From the NCBI GenBank assembly GCA_001801215.1, contig MGXA01000107.1, positions 1 to 41,162 of the forward strand: a DNA stretch of 41,162 nt, given 5' to 3'. This stretch comes from Gallionellales bacterium RIFCSPLOWO2_02_FULL_59_110. Lineage in GTDB: Bacteria; Pseudomonadota; Gammaproteobacteria; Burkholderiales; Gallionellaceae. Shown here piece after piece: positions 1 through 8,418 of the stretch; position 1 is the first letter of the stretch; each line of letters opens with the position of its first letter. The notes below the pieces were generated by a model. The model was not told where the DNA came from and searched no databases. It saw only the letters and a program-made list of their open reading frames with translations. Position numbers and translations under genes: made by a program.

Positions 1-224
1 AACTCCAAGCCGGTAGCTGAGGCAAGGGCATTAACGCGGTCAATGAGTACGCCAATTTTGTGCAAGCCGGTTTTCAAACGGACTAAATCGGTAAGTTGGT
101 CATCCGTCAAATACCCTGAATAGTCCGGCGGCGTGAACGCGGTATAGGTATAGTGCGCGGGTAGTTTGCTTTCCGTATCACCTAAGACCTGCCCCCGCAG
201 GTCTTTTGCATTTCCGGGCATCAT
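1..224 (-). CDS. Unknown protein, C-terminus beyond the window
   Basis: An open frame runs from two consecutive ATG codons (224 and 221) leftward off the window edge, about 74 codons with no stop. It begins MMPGNAKDLRGQ and I recognise no domain. The stop codon of the upstream HTH gene (TGA, 223-221) overlaps its start, so the two are probably translationally coupled. It lies within the integrative element whose integrase is at 1398-2801, so it is probably element cargo or an element maintenance gene. The start could be either ATG; there is no other support for expression. Confidence 0.5.
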   Translation of the reverse strand, partial: MMPGNAKDLRGQVLGDTESKLPAHYTYTAFTPPDYSGYLTDDQLTDLVRLKTGLHKIGVLIDRVNALASATGLE

Positions 225-472
225 GCGCCACCTGCCAGCAGGCGTTTTATTTCAGCCACCGGCCACGCAAGACGGCCATTAACCCGAGTCGGTTTGATTG
301 CTCCCCTTGGCTCTAAGCAAGCCCATGCGCGCATTGTTTGCGGCTGTCTGTTGAGGTAGTAAGCGGCTTGGTCGGTTCCAACGTGTGAACGTGTTTCGTG
401 TTCAAGTGGGGGAAATACCGGCAGGGAATGCGCGGCGGCTGTTGCTGTGTGTTGCTGGTTTGTGTGTAACAT
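221..472 (-). CDS. Small helix-turn-helix DNA-binding protein, element-encoded
   Basis: An 83-residue protein. Residues about 31-80 read as a winged-helix or excisionase-like DNA-binding domain: a helix with GTDQAAYYLNR, a turn, a second helix QPQTMRAWAC, then a wing ending in GRLAWPVAEIKRLL. This layout is common in AlpA/excisionase-type proteins of phages and integrative elements, where they act as directionality factors or regulators. The start is supported by GAGG six bases before the ATG. It sits between the element's unknown gene and the partial gene at the edge, whose start overlaps its stop. Excisionase versus regulator cannot be decided from sequence. Confidence 0.6.
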   Translation of the reverse strand: MLHTNQQHTATAAAHSLPVFPPLEHETRSHVGTDQAAYYLNRQPQTMRAWACLEPRGAIKPTRVNGRLAWPVAEIKRLLAGGA

Positions 473-513
473 TTCGCACCTCTATTTAACGTTGAGGTGC
501 GCATCATTTCCCA

Positions 514-540
514 TAAAAAAACCCGCTTTGGTCAGCGGGC
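514..540 (-). terminator. Rho-independent terminator after the unknown gene
   Basis: On the minus strand a CCCGCT/AGCGGG stem (522-527 with 534-539, 6-nt loop) is followed by a run of seven T. It lies about 30 nt downstream of the stop at 572, so it should end transcription of the gene at 572-1303, and of the integrase if that reads through. The HTH gene at 472 therefore needs its own promoter. Confidence 0.75.
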
Positions 541-571
541 TTAGATTCTGCTCCGGGGGCTTAGATTCGGC

Positions 572-1303
572 TTAGGGGCGGGTCAAGTTCCACTTTGCTA
601 GTGCCTTTCCGCAAGCCTCAATATTAAAATTAGCTTCCGTGTTATTGGTTGTCATCCATCGAATGCCATGTGGTATTTTCTCTAGTAATATCGGCTCGGT
701 TTCAATCCACTCTGCCAGCTTGGCGATAACTTGATTTGCCGTTGCGGGCTTGCCAGTCTTGCCCTCAATTTGCAATGCCGCCTTGATTGCCAGTCTGCCG
801 ATACCTGTTCGCGGCATCTTGCCATGTATGTCATCACCGCTCGGGCTTGTGTCTGCTTCCGCCGTTACTACAGGCGCGGCTTCCGCATACATCGCGGCGG
901 GTGCGTCAGCAGCATCAACCCACGGGGGCAGCGCAACCCCCGCAAGTTCACACAATAACCGGGCAGCGTTTAGCATTTCGGCTTCAATTTGCGGTTGATT
1001 TTCCACGGCCAATTCCAGCGTGTGTGATTTGATTGCGATGGTTTCCGCATCTTCCACCGTGTCCCAAGTGTGCGGGTCTAGAGGCAGTGCATCGGGATGC
1101 ATGAAAGTCAATTGCAGCAGTTCGCTTGCCTGTTTTTCAATGGCGGTCGCCTCGGGATCGTCCCCCAGAAAATAGGCGGATTGCAACCCGCTATCCGCAA
1201 AACGATTGCCATTGTGCCGTATGGCCTGCGCTCTTTTAGCGTGTGCTTTCGGATAGTGTGCAATCGCTAAATCCCGCAAACTTTCAATTTTCCGCTTTTC
1301 CAT
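572..1303 (-). CDS. Hypothetical protein of the integrative element
   Basis: About 243 residues, no family recognised. The N-terminus is basic and helical (MEKRKIESLRDLAIAHY), the middle is acidic and Ala/Pro-rich with low complexity (about 135-165), and the C-terminal 80 residues form a compact segment with GKTGKPATANQVIAKLAEW and a final GKALAKWNLTRP. The open frame extends upstream to 1474, but that part overlaps the integrase 3' end; ATG 1303 has AAAGG nine bases upstream and is the better start, with ATG 1312 as alternative. It follows the integrase on the same strand and is closed by the terminator at 514-540. Function unknown. Confidence 0.6.
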   Translation of the reverse strand: MEKRKIESLRDLAIAHYPKAHAKRAQAIRHNGNRFADSGLQSAYFLGDDPEATAIEKQASELLQLTFMHPDALPLDPHTWDTVEDAETIAIKSHTLELAVENQPQIEAEMLNAARLLCELAGVALPPWVDAADAPAAMYAEAAPVVTAEADTSPSGDDIHGKMPRTGIGRLAIKAALQIEGKTGKPATANQVIAKLAEWIETEPILLEKIPHGIRWMTTNNTEANFNIEACGKALAKWNLTRP

Positions 1304-1397
1304 TTTCCGCATCCTTTCGCAATGCTCTTTCAATTCAGGAACCCCCGTCAGGCCGGTGAAAGTGTCCGGCTTTTCGCCCTTGGTAATTACTCGCAGG

Positions 1398-2801
1398 CTA
1401 TACGGGAGTAAACTCGTTATTGCTTTCCAGCCACCACGCGCAGCGCGCCCGGCGCGGCCTTGGCACAAACTCAATTCCGGCCTGCTCTAAAATCCACGCT
1501 TCGATTTTGACGTGCCACAAGTGCAGCAGGTCTAGTTCCCGTTGTATGTAATGCTTCTCGGCTATCGCGCTCGGCTTGTGCCCCATAATCTGCGCAACAA
1601 TTCCGGCAGGGACTTCCACCCATTCCGACAATGTGCCAAAGGAACGGCGCAAACCATGCAGGGACAGCGCGGGAAGTGCGGCGGCGGCCAATGCCTTATT
1701 ATGGGGATTGCGCGGTTCTTCAAGCCTTCCCGATGCGGCGGCAGGGCTACTGAAAACAAACTCATTCCGGCGCGGCAGTGCGGCTATCAGGTGTTCCAGA
1801 TAAGGCGTTAGCGGGATAGTGCGTTCGCCTTCCACTTTGTCACGGATCGTTAAACTCTTCCACTGAAAATCCACGTCCGCCCAGCGTAGCGCGGCCAATT
1901 CATTGCGGCGCGCTCCCGTCAATAACAAGCCTTGCAAATAGGCGGCGATTACTGGATTTCCGATTTTCCGCACAGCTTCAAACCAAGGCCTGATTTGCGC
2001 CCGGCGCAGGCTGTCATTCTCTTTTGTTTGTGGTGCAGGCACCCTCTTTTTCACGTCATCAGACTGACACGCCCCAGCTTGAACGGCGGCATTGTAGGTT
2101 TTATGTTTGGCGCACCATGTCAGGAAGGCGCGAAGGGCGCGGAAGGCTTGGGCGGCAGTGGTGGGGGCTTGCTTTGTTACCTTGTCTAACCATGCGGCCA
2201 CGGCATCGGCATCAAGGTCGGCAAGGCGCATGGTCATCAATGGCACCAGAATTCCTGGGCGCGTTTTTTTTGGTTCGTTAGGGCGGCGGCCACGGGTGCG
2301 CTTTTCTCCACCAGCTTGCACAAAATAGGCATGGTGGGCTTTGTGTTTATCGCCCCATTCCGGCTTACCGTTTTTTATGGATGCGCTACGGTCAGCGATA
2401 TAGGCTTGCCATGCTTCGGCCACAGTCACCGATTCGCTTACCTCCTTTTGTGCCAGCGCAGCGGCTTGCGCTGCTTTGGCGGACTCCTTTTCGGCCTCCA
2501 CTTGGCGAGGGTCTAGGCCTTGGTCTATCTGGATTTGCAGTTTGCGGGCTTCCTTTTGGGCTTCGTCAATACCCCACGCGCCCACGCTGCCAATAGTTTT
2601 CCGCATGGACTGCCCTTGAACCTTGGCTTGGAAAATGTAGGACTTCGCACCGGCAGCGGTAGCAATAACGCCCAACCCCTTCACTTCATCACACCACAAG
2701 TAAGCGCGGGTTTTATCATGGGGACACTGGAAGCCTGCAATGCGCCCGGCTGTCAGTTTCACCTTTTCCGCTTTGAGTATCACCTTCCGCTTTTTTACCA
2801 T
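1398..2801 (-). CDS. Tyrosine integrase of a tRNA-integrated element
   Basis: A 467-residue tyrosine recombinase of the P4-like integrase type. An N-terminal DUF4102-like arm-binding region (about 20-100, with KGLGVIATAAGAKSYIF) is followed by a core-binding domain and a catalytic domain. Visible catalytic residues are R298 in TGARRNEL, H382 and R385 in HGLRRSF, H408 in MGHKPS and Y418 in HYIQRELD. It catalyses integration and excision at the attachment site. The gene starts about 170 nt from the tRNA-Thr 3'-end copy at 2971-3016 and reads away from it. The last ~20 residues look frameshifted: another frame encodes GALRVVAGKQ and a stop at 1417-1419, matching the tail of the related relic at 28788-28908. 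The shift lies after all catalytic residues, so activity is plausible. Confidence 0.93.
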   Translation of the reverse strand: MVKKRKVILKAEKVKLTAGRIAGFQCPHDKTRAYLWCDEVKGLGVIATAAGAKSYIFQAKVQGQSMRKTIGSVGAWGIDEAQKEARKLQIQIDQGLDPRQVEAEKESAKAAQAAALAQKEVSESVTVAEAWQAYIADRSASIKNGKPEWGDKHKAHHAYFVQAGGEKRTRGRRPNEPKKTRPGILVPLMTMRLADLDADAVAAWLDKVTKQAPTTAAQAFRALRAFLTWCAKHKTYNAAVQAGACQSDDVKKRVPAPQTKENDSLRRAQIRPWFEAVRKIGNPVIAAYLQGLLLTGARRNELAALRWADVDFQWKSLTIRDKVEGERTIPLTPYLEHLIAALPRRNEFVFSSPAAASGRLEEPRNPHNKALAAAALPALSLHGLRRSFGTLSEWVEVPAGIVAQIMGHKPSAIAEKHYIQRELDLLHLWHVKIEAWILEQAGIEFVPRPRRARCAWWLESNNEFTPV

Positions 2802-2970
2802 AATTCCCCCGTATTGATTTCATGTCACCAGCATGTCACCACGAAAGCAGTATAAACCGGAATACTTATCAATACAACAAACAGGGATAAAATGTGTAAC
2901 ACATTGATTTATTGCAAAACAGGCTTTTAATGGAATGGTAATCAACACAGCGAAACAGTCTAATCATTGG

Positions 2971-3016
2971 ACTTGTAAGCGGTAGGTCGTCAGTTCGAAT
3001 CCGACAAGCGGCACCA
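2971..3016 (+). repeat. Attachment site: 3' fragment of tRNA-Thr(TGT)
   Basis: The segment contains a CTTGTAA anticodon loop (TGT), a variable loop, a T arm with TTCGAAT loop and the acceptor end AAGCGGC-ACCA. The sequence upstream does not pair with the anticodon stem and has no D arm or matching GCCGCTT 5' end, so this is not a whole tRNA. Such 3'-end copies form when an integrase inserts an element into a tRNA gene. The intact tRNA-Thr should be at the left end of the element, outside the window. The exact crossover point inside this segment is not visible. Confidence 0.8.
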
Positions 3017-3051
3017 TCAGCCTGTATTTCCCGTTTAACGTCGCCCGTCAG

Positions 3052-4275
3052 TCAGCCTTGCAGCATTTTTTCAATTGCCGCCACGCGCGCCAGTCGCACG
3101 CGATCCGGAATGGTAGTCTGATCTGCGCAATTATTGGCGATTGCCCCAGCATCTACCGTGCGCGCGGCGGCCAGCAGTTGCAGCAGATAATCCGCCTGCG
3201 GATAGGTGTCTTGCTCGTTTCCCTTGCGCCCGCGCGCGTCCGAGGCGCAGGCTTGCAGCAGTTGCACGAAGCGTTCCGGCCTGCGCCACGCATCTGTCGA
3301 TTGGAATAGCTTGACGATCGTCCCGGCGCGCAAGTCGGCGGCGCGATGGATGTCGCCGTGATAGCGTGCCGCGAGCAGTGCGAGGTCGCGGCAGCCGGCG
3401 GGCGCGCGCAGCCGCTGCGCGAGTTTTTTTATTATCGCCACGCCGCGCAACTCATGGCCGATGTGACGCGGCAGGATGTCCCTGGGCGTGGAGGCCTTGC
3501 CCAGGTCGTGCGTCAGCGCGGCGAAGCGCACTTCCAGCGGGTAATCGTGTTGCGCGGCATCGTCTGTCACCAGCAGGGTGTGGATGCCGCAGTCGATTTC
3601 CGGGTGGTATTTTTCCGGCTGCGGCACGCCGAACAGCGCGTCTACCTCGGGCAGAATTTTTTCCAGCGCACCGCAGCTGCGCAGCGCATCGAAGAAGCGT
3701 GACGGGGTTTTCTCCATTAGACCGCGCGCCAGTTCCTGCCACACGCGCTCCGCCACCAGCGCGTCCACCTCGCCGCTGCTTACCATGCCGCGCATCAGCG
3801 CCAGGGTTTCCGGGGCGATGCCGAAACCGAAGCGCGCCGCGAAGCGCGCCGCGCGCAGGATGCGCACCGGGTCTTCGCCGAACGCGTCGCTGACATGGCG
3901 CAGAATGCCGGCGCGCAGGTCGGCAACGCCGTTATACGGGTCGATCAGGTTGCCATCGGCATCCTGCGCGATGGCGTTGATGGTGAAATCGCGGCGCAGC
4001 AGATCCTGTTCCAGCGTGACATCCGGCGCGGCGTACACGGCGAAGCCCTTGTAGCCGCGCGCGGTCTTGCGCTCGGTGCGCGCCAGCGCGTATTCTTCGT
4101 GGGTCTGCGGGTGCAGGAATACCGGAAAATCCTTGCCCACCGGCTGGAAGCCTTGCGCCACCATCGCTTCCGGCGTGCTGCCCACCACCACCCAGTCATG
4201 GTCCTGCACCGGCAGACCGAGCAGCCGGTCGCGCACCGCACCGCCCACACAGTAGATTTTGGCGTCAACGTTCAT
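3052..4275 (-). CDS. cca: CCA-adding tRNA nucleotidyltransferase (with HD domain)
   Basis: A 407-residue class II CCA-adding enzyme that builds or repairs the 3' CCA end of tRNAs using CTP and ATP. The head domain has GGAVRDRLLG (11-20) and the metal-binding D25-x-D27 pair in QDHDW; RRDFTINAIA and the RILRAARFAARF region follow. An HD-type phosphohydrolase motif (HDLGK, near 258) marks the longer enterobacterial-type form, whose length (about 410) it matches. The start ATG lies 8 nt after the slt stop on the same strand, so slt-cca are probably cotranscribed. It is the first chromosomal gene beyond the attachment site. Confidence 0.95.
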   Translation of the reverse strand: MNVDAKIYCVGGAVRDRLLGLPVQDHDWVVVGSTPEAMVAQGFQPVGKDFPVFLHPQTHEEYALARTERKTARGYKGFAVYAAPDVTLEQDLLRRDFTINAIAQDADGNLIDPYNGVADLRAGILRHVSDAFGEDPVRILRAARFAARFGFGIAPETLALMRGMVSSGEVDALVAERVWQELARGLMEKTPSRFFDALRSCGALEKILPEVDALFGVPQPEKYHPEIDCGIHTLLVTDDAAQHDYPLEVRFAALTHDLGKASTPRDILPRHIGHELRGVAIIKKLAQRLRAPAGCRDLALLAARYHGDIHRAADLRAGTIVKLFQSTDAWRRPERFVQLLQACASDARGRKGNEQDTYPQADYLLQLLAAARTVDAGAIANNCADQTTIPDRVRLARVAAIEKMLQG

Positions 4276-4283
4276 CGGAAGTC

Positions 4284-6221
4284 TTATTTCTCATCGGGGA
4301 TAGCCTGCTGGTTGTCCGCCGTCCTGCCCGCGATGATACCCATGCGCTGCTTGAGAGGGCGCGGCGGCGCGTCGAATTGTGTGGCGTAGTACATGGTGTT
4401 GCTCATCACTTTTTTAACATAATCTCGCGTTTCGTCGAACGGGATGGTCTCGGCGTAAATTGCGCCTTCCAATGGCTGTTCGCCGCGCCATTGGCGCGCC
4501 CGGTTAGGCCCGGCATTGTATGCTGCCGAAGCCAGCACCGGGCTGTTGTCAAACCACAACAGCACGGTTTTCATGTAGTAAGTGCCGAGGCGCAGGTTGG
4601 TGTCAAGCTGGTGGATCAGCGAATTGCGATAATTTTTCAGCCCGAGTTTTTTCGCTATCCAGCGCGCTGTCCCCGGCATGATCTGCATCAATCCAGACGC
4701 TCCGGCATCGGATTTCGCCGACGTGGAGAAGCGGCTTTCCTGGCGCATCAGGCCGTATACCCACGCTTCTTCCAGGCCATGCTCGCGGATATGTGCCTGC
4801 AATACATCGCGATAGGGGGCGAGGTAGCGCAGGCTGAAATCGTGAACGTTGACGGTGAGGTTCGCCGCGCCGATGGCGCGGTCGTACATATTGTAGCGTC
4901 GCGCGATTTCCGCTGCGGTGAGCAGCTCATGGTCATTGAAGTTGCGTAATGCCCAGCCCCATTCCTTTAATGCCTCGCCGCGCATGTCCATGCGGTATAG
5001 CGCCAGCGTGCGCTGGACGCCGGGCAGTTCCAGCATTGCCGCAATATCCTGTTTGCGGGGCTTGTAGGCGGTCGCGGCCGCGCCCGGTAGCGGCGCATCC
5101 GCCAGTTCTTCACCGGCCAGCTGACCATAAAAATTATGTTCGCCGCTCAACGGCACGAGCAAAAGGCGCGCTTCTGCGGGTTTGCCCAAGGCTTGCAGGG
5201 CGCGTGCCTTCCAGTAGTGCCAGGCGGCCTCGCCCTGTTGCGCTCCGTTCATCGCATCGATACTTGCCAGCACTTCCGGCCAGTCTTTCGCGCGTAATGC
5301 GGCGCGCACGCGCCATGCCGATTGCTGCTCGTTGAGCGGCATGTCTGCCGCCGCCTTGAACCATTGCAGCGCACGATTATCCAGCTTGCGCGCCGCTTCG
5401 TAGGCAAGCCAGCCAAAAAAATACTGCCGTTCGGCATCGGGGAAGCGGGCAGCCATTTTTTCCCAACGCGCCGCAGCCAGGTCGGGGGATTGCTTGGCGA
5501 GACGGTGCAGGGCGAATAGCGCAATGGCGCGCTGTCCGTCATGTTTTGGATCCAGCGCAAGGCTTTCCAGGTAGCGGTCGGCATCGGTCGCCGCGCGCCC
5601 CAATGCGGCGGGCGACACGGCGAAATTACCGGTCAGGTGCACGGCAAGCTGCTTGGCGAGCGACACATTGCCCGCTTCCAGTGCCAGGCGCACCCGCTGC
5701 CGGACATCCTGTTCGCTGATGATGCCGGCGGCCAATGCCGCCTCGAAGAGCGGGCCGCAACTGCCCGGTTGTCCCTTGCCGCTGAACCACAGCCGTTTCG
5801 CCTCGCTCAGTGCGGCAAGCTCCTGGCTGCGGTGGCGCGATTGCAGCGCATAGCAGGTCAGTTCAGTATCCTCGTTGAGCAGGCGCGGGTACTCCGCATC
5901 GAACTCGTCCCACTCCAGTTTTTTGCCGAGCACTTTAAGCCATTCGCCGCGCAGCCGGTCGATCATCGGCGTGTCTTCCGGCTTGGACAGAAAATCTTTT
6001 ACTGGTTTTGCAGCGGTGGTTTCCAGGTTGAGGCGTAGCCGGTAATAACTGGCGTACACCTCCAGCGGGGAGCTTTCCAGGCGCTGCATGGAGCGCTCCA
6101 GTCTGGCTGCATCGCCGGCCTGAAACGCGTTGTGTGCCGCCAGAAAATCGGCATCGCCGGGCAAGGAAGCGCCAAAGACTGGCAGAGCAACCGACAACAA
6201 TAGACAAAAGGTGAGCCTCAT
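4284..6221 (-). CDS. slt: Soluble lytic murein transglycosylase
   Basis: About 645 residues with an N-terminal signal peptide (MRLTFCLLLSVALPVFGAS), so periplasmic. It cleaves peptidoglycan glycan strands to give 1,6-anhydro-muropeptides. A long alpha-superhelical region of TPR-like helices (about 30-470) is followed by the SLT domain: the catalytic Glu in MRQESRFS, then ASGLMQIMPGTARW and ASAAYNAGPNRARQW. The length matches the Slt70 family. ATG at 6221 is chosen over the preceding TTG at 6224. Cotranscription with cca is likely. It is divergent from grxD; about 150 nt separate the two starts. Confidence 0.95.
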   Translation of the reverse strand: MRLTFCLLLSVALPVFGASLPGDADFLAAHNAFQAGDAARLERSMQRLESSPLEVYASYYRLRLNLETTAAKPVKDFLSKPEDTPMIDRLRGEWLKVLGKKLEWDEFDAEYPRLLNEDTELTCYALQSRHRSQELAALSEAKRLWFSGKGQPGSCGPLFEAALAAGIISEQDVRQRVRLALEAGNVSLAKQLAVHLTGNFAVSPAALGRAATDADRYLESLALDPKHDGQRAIALFALHRLAKQSPDLAAARWEKMAARFPDAERQYFFGWLAYEAARKLDNRALQWFKAAADMPLNEQQSAWRVRAALRAKDWPEVLASIDAMNGAQQGEAAWHYWKARALQALGKPAEARLLLVPLSGEHNFYGQLAGEELADAPLPGAAATAYKPRKQDIAAMLELPGVQRTLALYRMDMRGEALKEWGWALRNFNDHELLTAAEIARRYNMYDRAIGAANLTVNVHDFSLRYLAPYRDVLQAHIREHGLEEAWVYGLMRQESRFSTSAKSDAGASGLMQIMPGTARWIAKKLGLKNYRNSLIHQLDTNLRLGTYYMKTVLLWFDNSPVLASAAYNAGPNRARQWRGEQPLEGAIYAETIPFDETRDYVKKVMSNTMYYATQFDAPPRPLKQRMGIIAGRTADNQQAIPDEK

Positions 6222-6375
6222 CAAAACCGCCAGCTTAACAACCGGGTTGAGGATAGCACATCATGCACTTGCTTAATCCGGCCTGCTTTTGCGCAGCTTC
6301 GCCCGGCGCTTGCGCTTGACGTGGGCATACCCGCGCCGATAGAATTCCCGACCATTTAATTCAGGTAAATAAATC

Positions 6376-6693
6376 ATGAGCACAGATGTCCAGAAACGCA
6401 TCCACGAGCAGGTCACCACGCATCCGGTGGTTTTGTACATGAAAGGCAGTCCGCAGTTCCCGCAATGCGGCTTTTCCGCCAACGCGGCCCGCATCCTGAA
6501 CGCGCTGGGCGTGAAAGAATTGTTTACCGTGGATGTACTGCAGGATGCGGAAATCCGCCAGGGGATCAAGGATTACGCCAATTGGCCGACCATTCCGCAG
6601 CTTTACATCAAGGGAGAATTCGTTGGCGGTTCCGACATCATGACCGAGATGCACCAGAACGGCGAACTCAAACAATTGCTGGAAAACGCCTGA
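6376..6693 (+). CDS. grxD: Monothiol glutaredoxin (Grx4 type)
   Basis: A 105-residue cytosolic glutaredoxin with the single-cysteine active site CGFS (C31-S34), the WPTIPQLYI segment with the cis-Pro, and the GGSDIM glutathione-binding motif. Monothiol glutaredoxins of this type bind and transfer [2Fe-2S] clusters with BolA-type partners rather than acting mainly as reductants. The size is standard. It is a monocistronic plus-strand gene, divergent from slt. The start is ATG after a weak AGGT about 10 nt upstream. A hairpin (ATGT-CCCGG/CCGGG-ACAT, about 6708-6731) lies just downstream but lacks a proper U run. Confidence 0.96.
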   Translation: MSTDVQKRIHEQVTTHPVVLYMKGSPQFPQCGFSANAARILNALGVKELFTVDVLQDAEIRQGIKDYANWPTIPQLYIKGEFVGGSDIMTEMHQNGELKQLLENA

Positions 6694-6958
6694 TAGAACC
6701 GGCTCGCATGTTCCCGGTTTTGCCGGGACATGCTTCTTTGCGCCCCTCCCCATTGAGGGGGAGAGAATTTCTCCGGCTTAACGCCCTCCATTCCCGAATC
6801 CAAAATATCTAGTTCGAGCAGTTACCCGAAGTAACTAGCCCGAAATATATAGGCATTTAGGCATATATGAATTTTCGAAGAGAATGGATATAGTGCGCGC
6901 CGAGTGTTGCAGGTCAGCAGTTGGAGACAACTCTACTTTTCATACTCTCCTCCTCTTT
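6694..6958 (+). other. Intergenic region with palindromes, possible small RNA at its end
   Basis: No convincing ORF. It contains a GC-rich hairpin after grxD (6708-6731), a CCCCTC/GAGGGG stem near 6743-6762, a perfect AGTTAC-CCGAA-GTAACT palindrome (6820-6836) that can alternatively pair through CTAGTT/AACTAG (6809-6838), and a TATAGT hexamer near 6888. The strong plus-strand terminator at 6959-6985 implies a transcript arriving from this side: either the grxD mRNA with a roughly 290-nt 3' UTR, or a separate small RNA starting near 6900. The sequence alone does not decide. Confidence 0.35.
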
Positions 6959-6985
6959 GGGCGATCCACGATCGCCCATTTTTTT
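6959..6985 (+). terminator. Strong Rho-independent terminator, plus strand
   Basis: GGGCGAT (6959-6965), loop CCACG, ATCGCCC (6971-6977), then ATTTTTTT. The 7-bp perfect stem and T run are on the plus strand only; on the minus strand the hairpin is followed by AAAGAGG, so it does not serve the convergent argH, whose stop is 3 nt away. Confidence 0.8.
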
Positions 6986-6987
6986 GC

Positions 6988-8373
6988 CTAGGATTCGGCG
7001 AGATGAGCGCGCGCGCGCGCGATGGCGGACTCCACTTGGCGCGGCGCGGTGCCGCCGGTGTGGCAGCGGCTGGCGAGCGAGCCTTCCAGCGATAGCGCCT
7101 GATATACATCCTCGCCGATCAGTGCGGAAAATTGCTGTAACTCGGCTAGACCGATTTCGTCCAGGCCGCAGCCGCGCTGCTCGGCGAAGCGCACCGCCAG
7201 CGCCACCGCCTCATGCGCATCGCGGAACGGTAGCCCCTTCTTCACCAGATAATCGGCCAAGTCGGTCGCCGTGGCGTAGCCTTGAAGTGCAGCATCGCGC
7301 ATCGTTTCCGGCTTGACCATGATGCCGCCGATCATGTCGGCGTAGATGCGTAGCGTCAGCGTCAGCGTTTCCACGGTGTCGAACAGCGGCTCCTTGTCTT
7401 CCTGGTTGTCCTTGTTGTAGGCCAGCGGCTGGCCTTTCATCAGCGTGAGCAATGCGACCAGATGACCGTTGACGCGTCCGGTCTTGCCGCGCACCAGCTC
7501 TGGCACGTCGGGGTTTTTTTTCTGCGGCATGATGCTTGATCCGGTGCAGAAGCGGTCGGCGATGTCGATGAAGCCGAAGCGCGGGCTCATCCACAGGATC
7601 AGTTCCTCGGAGAAGCGCGACAAATGCGTCATGATCAGCGCCGCGCAGGCGGTGAATTCGATGGCGAAATCGCGATCCGAAACCGCGTCCAGCGAGTTCT
7701 CGCATACGCCGTCGAAGCCGAGCAATTCTGCCACCATCTCGCGTTTGATCGGGTAGCTGGTGCCGGCCAGCGCGGCCGCGCCGAGCGGCAGGCGGTTCAC
7801 CCGCTTGCGGCAATCCGCGAGACGCTCCGCATCGCGCTTGAGCATCTCGAAATACGCCATCAGATGATGCGCGAAGCTGACCGGTTGCGCTACCTGCAAA
7901 TGGGTGAAGCCGGGCATGATGGTGCGGGTGTGGTGCTGCGCCAGGTCGAGCAGCGCGTTTTGCAGCGCCTTGACCAGATGCAGCAGATCGTCGATTGCGC
8001 TGCGCAGATACAGGCGTATATCGGTCGCCACCTGGTCGTTGCGCGAACGCCCGGTGTGCAGGCGCTTGCCGGCATCGCCGACCAGCATGGTGAGGCGCTT
8101 CTCGATATTGAGGTGCACGTCTTCCATATCCAGCGACCAGACGAAATCGCCGCAGGCGATCTCGTTTTCGATCTGCGCGAGGCCGCGCCGGATGTCGTCC
8201 AGATCCTGCGCGGCAATGATGCCGCAGGCGGCGAGCATCTGCGCGTGCGCCAGCGAGCCTTGAATGTCGAACTTGGCCAGCTTGTGATCGAAGCCCACCG
8301 ACGCGGTGTAGCGTTTCACCAGTTCCGCCACCGGCTCGGTAAATCTCCCCGACCAGGTATCTTTATCTTGCAT
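6988..8373 (-). CDS. argH: Argininosuccinate lyase
   Basis: 461 residues, close to the usual 457-465. It catalyses the last step of arginine synthesis, argininosuccinate to arginine plus fumarate, as a cytosolic tetramer. It shows TWSGRF at the N-terminus, [23 protein letters not shown] with the catalytic His, and the fumarase/aspartase-superfamily signature [12 protein letters not shown] carrying the catalytic Ser. The frame is open far upstream (to 9324), but that part is antisense to algZ; ATG 8373 with GAGGG seven bases before it starts the family-typical [11 protein letters not shown]. It is divergent from algZ, 45 nt between starts, an arrangement often seen near algZR. Confidence 0.96.
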   Translation of the reverse strand: MQDKDTWSGRFTEPVAELVKRYTASVGFDHKLAKFDIQGSLAHAQMLAACGIIAAQDLDDIRRGLAQIENEIACGDFVWSLDMEDVHLNIEKRLTMLVGDAGKRLHTGRSRNDQVATDIRLYLRSAIDDLLHLVKALQNALLDLAQHHTRTIMPGFTHLQVAQPVSFAHHLMAYFEMLKRDAERLADCRKRVNRLPLGAAALAGTSYPIKREMVAELLGFDGVCENSLDAVSDRDFAIEFTACAALIMTHLSRFSEELILWMSPRFGFIDIADRFCTGSSIMPQKKNPDVPELVRGKTGRVNGHLVALLTLMKGQPLAYNKDNQEDKEPLFDTVETLTLTLRIYADMIGGIMVKPETMRDAALQGYATATDLADYLVKKGLPFRDAHEAVALAVRFAEQRGCGLDEIGLAELQQFSALIGEDVYQALSLEGSLASRCHTGGTAPRQVESAIARARAHLAES

Positions 8374-8418
8374 CGCTGCCCTCACTTGTTCCAGAATGAA
8401 GCATGAATAACGGTACGA

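Noticed and set aside
2971-3016. Intact tRNA-Thr gene
   Set aside because: The 5' half is absent: no D arm, no matching acceptor strand and no paired anticodon stem; it is only a 3' fragment.
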